Virus record (IMG/VR): IMGVR_UViG_3300034284_001445
Coordinates: 1-62,150 of that record
Length of the DNA: 62,150 nt
Direction: 5' to 3' (one strand)
Origin: a virus
The position numbers were made by a program, and so were the translations under genes. How positions within the stretch are numbered: position 1 is the first letter of the stretch; every line of letters begins with the position of its first letter. This document shows, piece by piece, positions 59,981 to 62,150 of this stretch. The notes beneath the pieces are model-generated. The model was not told where the DNA came from. It did no database searches and saw only the letters and a program-made list of their open reading frames with translations.

Positions 59981-61680
59981 TAGAATAGGTTTTTTATAAA
60001 TATTTGTCTTCCACCGTTTATTATTGGTAAGTTATATATACCTGCAATACTTCTAAGTTCTTTTTTAACTTCAACAGTATACAAAGGTACACAATACATT
60101 TTAAATGATTTAACACCACCTAAAAATGTTCCAGCAAAAAATCTTTCTAAAACGGTACCAAGTACTTTTGTCTTATCAAACACAACAGCATCAATTAAAC
60201 TTTGGGTACCACCACCAAATGAAATATTAAACGGTACACCTTCTTGGTATTTCGCATCGGTATCTAATTCATGTGGTATAACCTCAACAAATTTTTTATT
60301 TCTAAAAACTAGAAATCCGTTTAGGTAAATTGAGAAGGTTCCTTTTTTATAGTCACCGTATTTTAACTGGCAATTATCACCATATCCAAAATCCCTTTCA
60401 AACACTCCAGTTATATTTAAAAACTTTTTTTCATTAACATTGATAACTGGTTTTTTTGTATAACATTCTTCAATGGTAAAGTATTTTGTAATAATAAGAG
60501 CTTTTGTATGACTAACACAAGGATCATCGGGTTCCATTATAAATGAGTTGTTTGTTATACCGCTTACTTCTTGTGTCGCCCCAGTGTAACATATGTCAGT
60601 TGGGTATATTGTTCTATAACCAATTCTACCATCATTGGTAACTCTTATACCAAATGCATTATAAGTTAAATCGCTATATTCCTGATGATATTGTAAAGGT
60701 TGAGAATCTGTTGTGTAATTTCTACCAGTATACATTAAACCATTATAATAGTTAAAATAACCAATGTAATTGGTTAAACCATCTAAACTTATTAAATTAT
60801 TATAGGTGAATAAGTTTGTTGTGTTTAACGGTAAGATTTCATAGTTATTTTCAAATTTTTGTATCTCAATGTCAGTCTTATCAGCAAATTTATTTTCAGC
60901 TCTTGTTCCTAAATAAAAAATAAAACCACTATTATTTGGGTAAACCTCGTTCAAAGTTACACAACTCCCTGATGATCCAGAAGAACCAGATGTTCCTGAA
61001 GTGCCATTAGTACCGTTAGATCCTGAAGAACCGTTAGACCCAGAAGAACCAGATGTTCCTGAAGTACCAATAGTTCCATTAGTACCGTTAGATCCAGAAG
61101 AACCAGATGTTCCTGAAGTACCACTAGTTCCAGTTGAACCTGTTACGTCCATAGGAAAATGAACAACCATGTCAACGGTCCAACCCATTTTTGCTCTGGC
61201 TGGATACCATTCAACGTTCTCACCAAATATTTTATAAAAGCCTTGGTAAAAACCACCGTTTAATTTGTTGTAGTAAACACCGTTATCAAGGTTTAAATGA
61301 TCGATCTCATAACAATAATTACCACTATAACCTGATATTTCATGAAAACAGAATGTATCCCCAGTCTCGACCACATATGTTAAATTTTTATCGACATCAA
61401 TAACAATATCTTGATTAACCGTATACCCTATTGTATCACCAGTGAAATTATTAATGTTAGATATTTCACCATTATGTATAAAAAAGTTATCATAACCAGT
61501 AAGGGTTATATTCTTTAATTCAACTTCTTCTGTTTGAACACTCCCAGGGGTTGAACATAGATCTTCAGTAATATTAATGTTTATTAAATTACATTCACTA
61601 TAATTACGATAAAAATCACGACAATCTTTTGTGACAACTAAATCAAAATAATCACTATTATCTAGGGCTGTATAAAACAT
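59980..61680 (-). CDS. Virion protein with central GTSG collagen-like linker
   Basis: 566 residues in three parts: a strand-rich, Cys-containing N-terminal domain (to ~178), 19 Gly-x-y triplets of the GTS/GSS/GSN type (residues ~180-236), then a ~330-residue strand-rich C-terminal domain (ITGVFERDFGYGDN, FNISFGGGTQSLIDAVVF). The linker uses the same GTSG chemistry as the giant fibre. It is probably a trimeric tail or fibre-attachment protein. The end of the reading frame carries the TATTTATA box of the next gene. Adjacent genes touch it at both ends. Confidence 0.82.
   Translation of the reverse strand: MFYTALDNSDYFDLVVTKDCRDFYRNYSECNLININITEDLCSTPGSVQTEEVELKNITLTGYDNFFIHNGEISNINNFTGDTIGYTVNQDIVIDVDKNLTYVVETGDTFCFHEISGYSGNYCYEIDHLNLDNGVYYNKLNGGFYQGFYKIFGENVEWYPARAKMGWTVDMVVHFPMDVTGSTGTSGTSGTSGSSGSNGTNGTIGTSGTSGSSGSNGSSGSNGTNGTSGTSGSSGSSGSCVTLNEVYPNNSGFIFYLGTRAENKFADKTDIEIQKFENNYEILPLNTTNLFTYNNLISLDGLTNYIGYFNYYNGLMYTGRNYTTDSQPLQYHQEYSDLTYNAFGIRVTNDGRIGYRTIYPTDICYTGATQEVSGITNNSFIMEPDDPCVSHTKALIITKYFTIEECYTKKPVINVNEKKFLNITGVFERDFGYGDNCQLKYGDYKKGTFSIYLNGFLVFRNKKFVEVIPHELDTDAKYQEGVPFNISFGGGTQSLIDAVVFDKTKVLGTVLERFFAGTFLGGVKSFKMYCVPLYTVEVKKELRSIAGIYNLPIINGGRQIFIKNLF
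59995..60002 (-). promoter_or_regulatory. TATTTATA box before the BppU-like gene
   Basis: Sense TATTTATA overlaps the last codons of the 566-residue gene (Ile-Phe-Ile-Lys) and lies 14 bases before the next ATG at 59980. Confidence 0.45.
60970..61143 (-). repeat. Short GTSG triplet repeat in the 566-residue virion protein
   Basis: About 19 uninterrupted triplets (GSTGTSGTSG, GTNGTIGTSG), the same composition as the 5-kb-residue fibre, joining two globular domains. Uninterrupted Gly at each first position here, unlike the fibre middle, so a true triple helix is possible. Confidence 0.9.
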
Positions 61681-62150
61681 TATATAATCTTAATTGGTTT
61701 TTGGAATGCTCTAAATTTAAGGGCTTTATTAATTTCTTCAGCCTCAGAAGACATTCTCTTAAGAATTTCTATTGGATTTAATTTAAACATTCTATCCTCT
61801 AATTCTTTTTTAAGTGTAACCATCTCATCTTTACCTTCTGATAAAAGCGATTGGTATTCAATTTCCATATTTGCATCTGGAACTGGTATTTTACCACCAA
61901 ATGTACCTCTTACCCTACCTAAAGTTTCTTTACATAATGCAATAAAATATCTTCTGATCCAAACTTTAGCTGGATCATTTAAATCATCAAATGAAATATT
62001 ATCCAACGGAACATCAGAAGGTGATTTAATAATATCTTTGTTTTTTGCTAAACAATCGTCTTTAATTAATGGGTTAATATCGTAATACCAATACCAACAT
62101 TTACCCTGGTCAAGCATTGAACCCCTAAAATCAAACTTACCACCTGGGGT
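61680..62150 (-). CDS. C-terminal part of a virion-type protein (5' partial)
   Basis: An ATG at 62117 gives 145 residues, but the frame is open to the window edge (TPGGKFDFRGS before it), so the gene probably starts outside. Visible segments: LDQGKCWYWYYDINPL, WIRRYFIALCKETLGRVRG, FGGKIPVPDANMEIEYQ and a helical end (EILKRMSSEAEEINKAL). The LGRVRG-FGG-IPVPD pattern is one I recall from virion structural proteins of related large phages; no function assigned. It touches the 566-residue gene by one base. Confidence 0.75.
   Translation of the reverse strand, partial: TPGGKFDFRGSMLDQGKCWYWYYDINPLIKDDCLAKNKDIIKSPSDVPLDNISFDDLNDPAKVWIRRYFIALCKETLGRVRGTFGGKIPVPDANMEIEYQSLLSEGKDEMVTLKKELEDRMFKLNPIEILKRMSSEAEEINKALKFRAFQKPIKII

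Noticed and set aside
1-62150. tRNA genes, insertion sequences and attachment sites
   Set aside because: I looked for cloverleaf-like and transposase-like sequences and saw none that I could support; a tRNAscan and ISfinder run would settle it.

Overview
The window looks like part of a large T4-like (myovirus-type) phage genome that infects a Bacteroidetes/Flavobacteria-like host. The T4-type core is recognisable from its motifs: large terminase (gp17), portal (gp20), prohead protease (gp21), scaffold (gp22), major capsid protein (gp23), late sigma factor (gp55) and family B DNA polymerase (gp43), with PhoH and dUTPase. The host is inferred from low GC, almost no Shine-Dalgarno sequences, several TAnnTTTG promoter boxes upstream of genes (one with TTG 19 bases further upstream), and Bacteroidetes-flavoured small families (a DUF4494-like protein, a Pam3_gp28-like holin). 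No tRNA, CRISPR array or insertion sequence was seen.

Layout. Positions 1-14971 (+) hold the 3' part of one enormous fibre gene: about 4,830 visible residues of three-residue Gly/Ser/Thr repeats, then a C-terminal S74 intramolecular chaperone. It converges through a terminator on a minus-strand block that fills the rest of the window. Positions 15-23.6 kb carry a GH73 lysin with an M20/M28-like peptidase, and a five-gene modification operon: an autotransporter-heptosyltransferase-like (BAHT) enzyme, a NodU/TobZ-type carbamoyltransferase, a GT4, a FkbM methyltransferase and a three-module glycosyltransferase. Positions 23.7-35.5 kb are the head and packaging cluster (gp23, gp22, gp21, an AAA+ ATPase, gp20, gp17), interrupted by one plus-strand holin-like gene. 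Positions 35.6-42.5 kb hold unassigned, probably tail or neck structural genes. Positions 42.5-53.3 kb hold gp55, PhoH, dUTPase and a second sugar island: GT2, GT4, KdsC-like phosphatase, WbsX/GH99-like, RgpF-like and a double GT2. Positions 53.4-56.4 kb hold small accessory genes. Positions 56.4-59.5 kb encode DNA polymerase, and 59.6-62.15 kb hold virion genes, one with a short stretch of the same GTSG repeat.

How the genes may work together. The most notable theme is a giant Ser/Thr-rich, nearly proline-free fibre in the same genome as at least nine glycosyltransferase-type genes, including a homologue of enzymes that O-glycosylate Ser residues of repetitive surface proteins, plus carbamoyl- and methyltransferases that could cap the sugars. 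I infer a phage-encoded fibre O-glycosylation system; modification of DNA or of the host surface is the main alternative. Two further unusual signals are a macro-domain-like module inserted inside the exonuclease domain of the DNA polymerase, and a sense-oriented TATTTATA box 12-16 bases before six gene starts on both strands, which is a candidate gp55-dependent late promoter.
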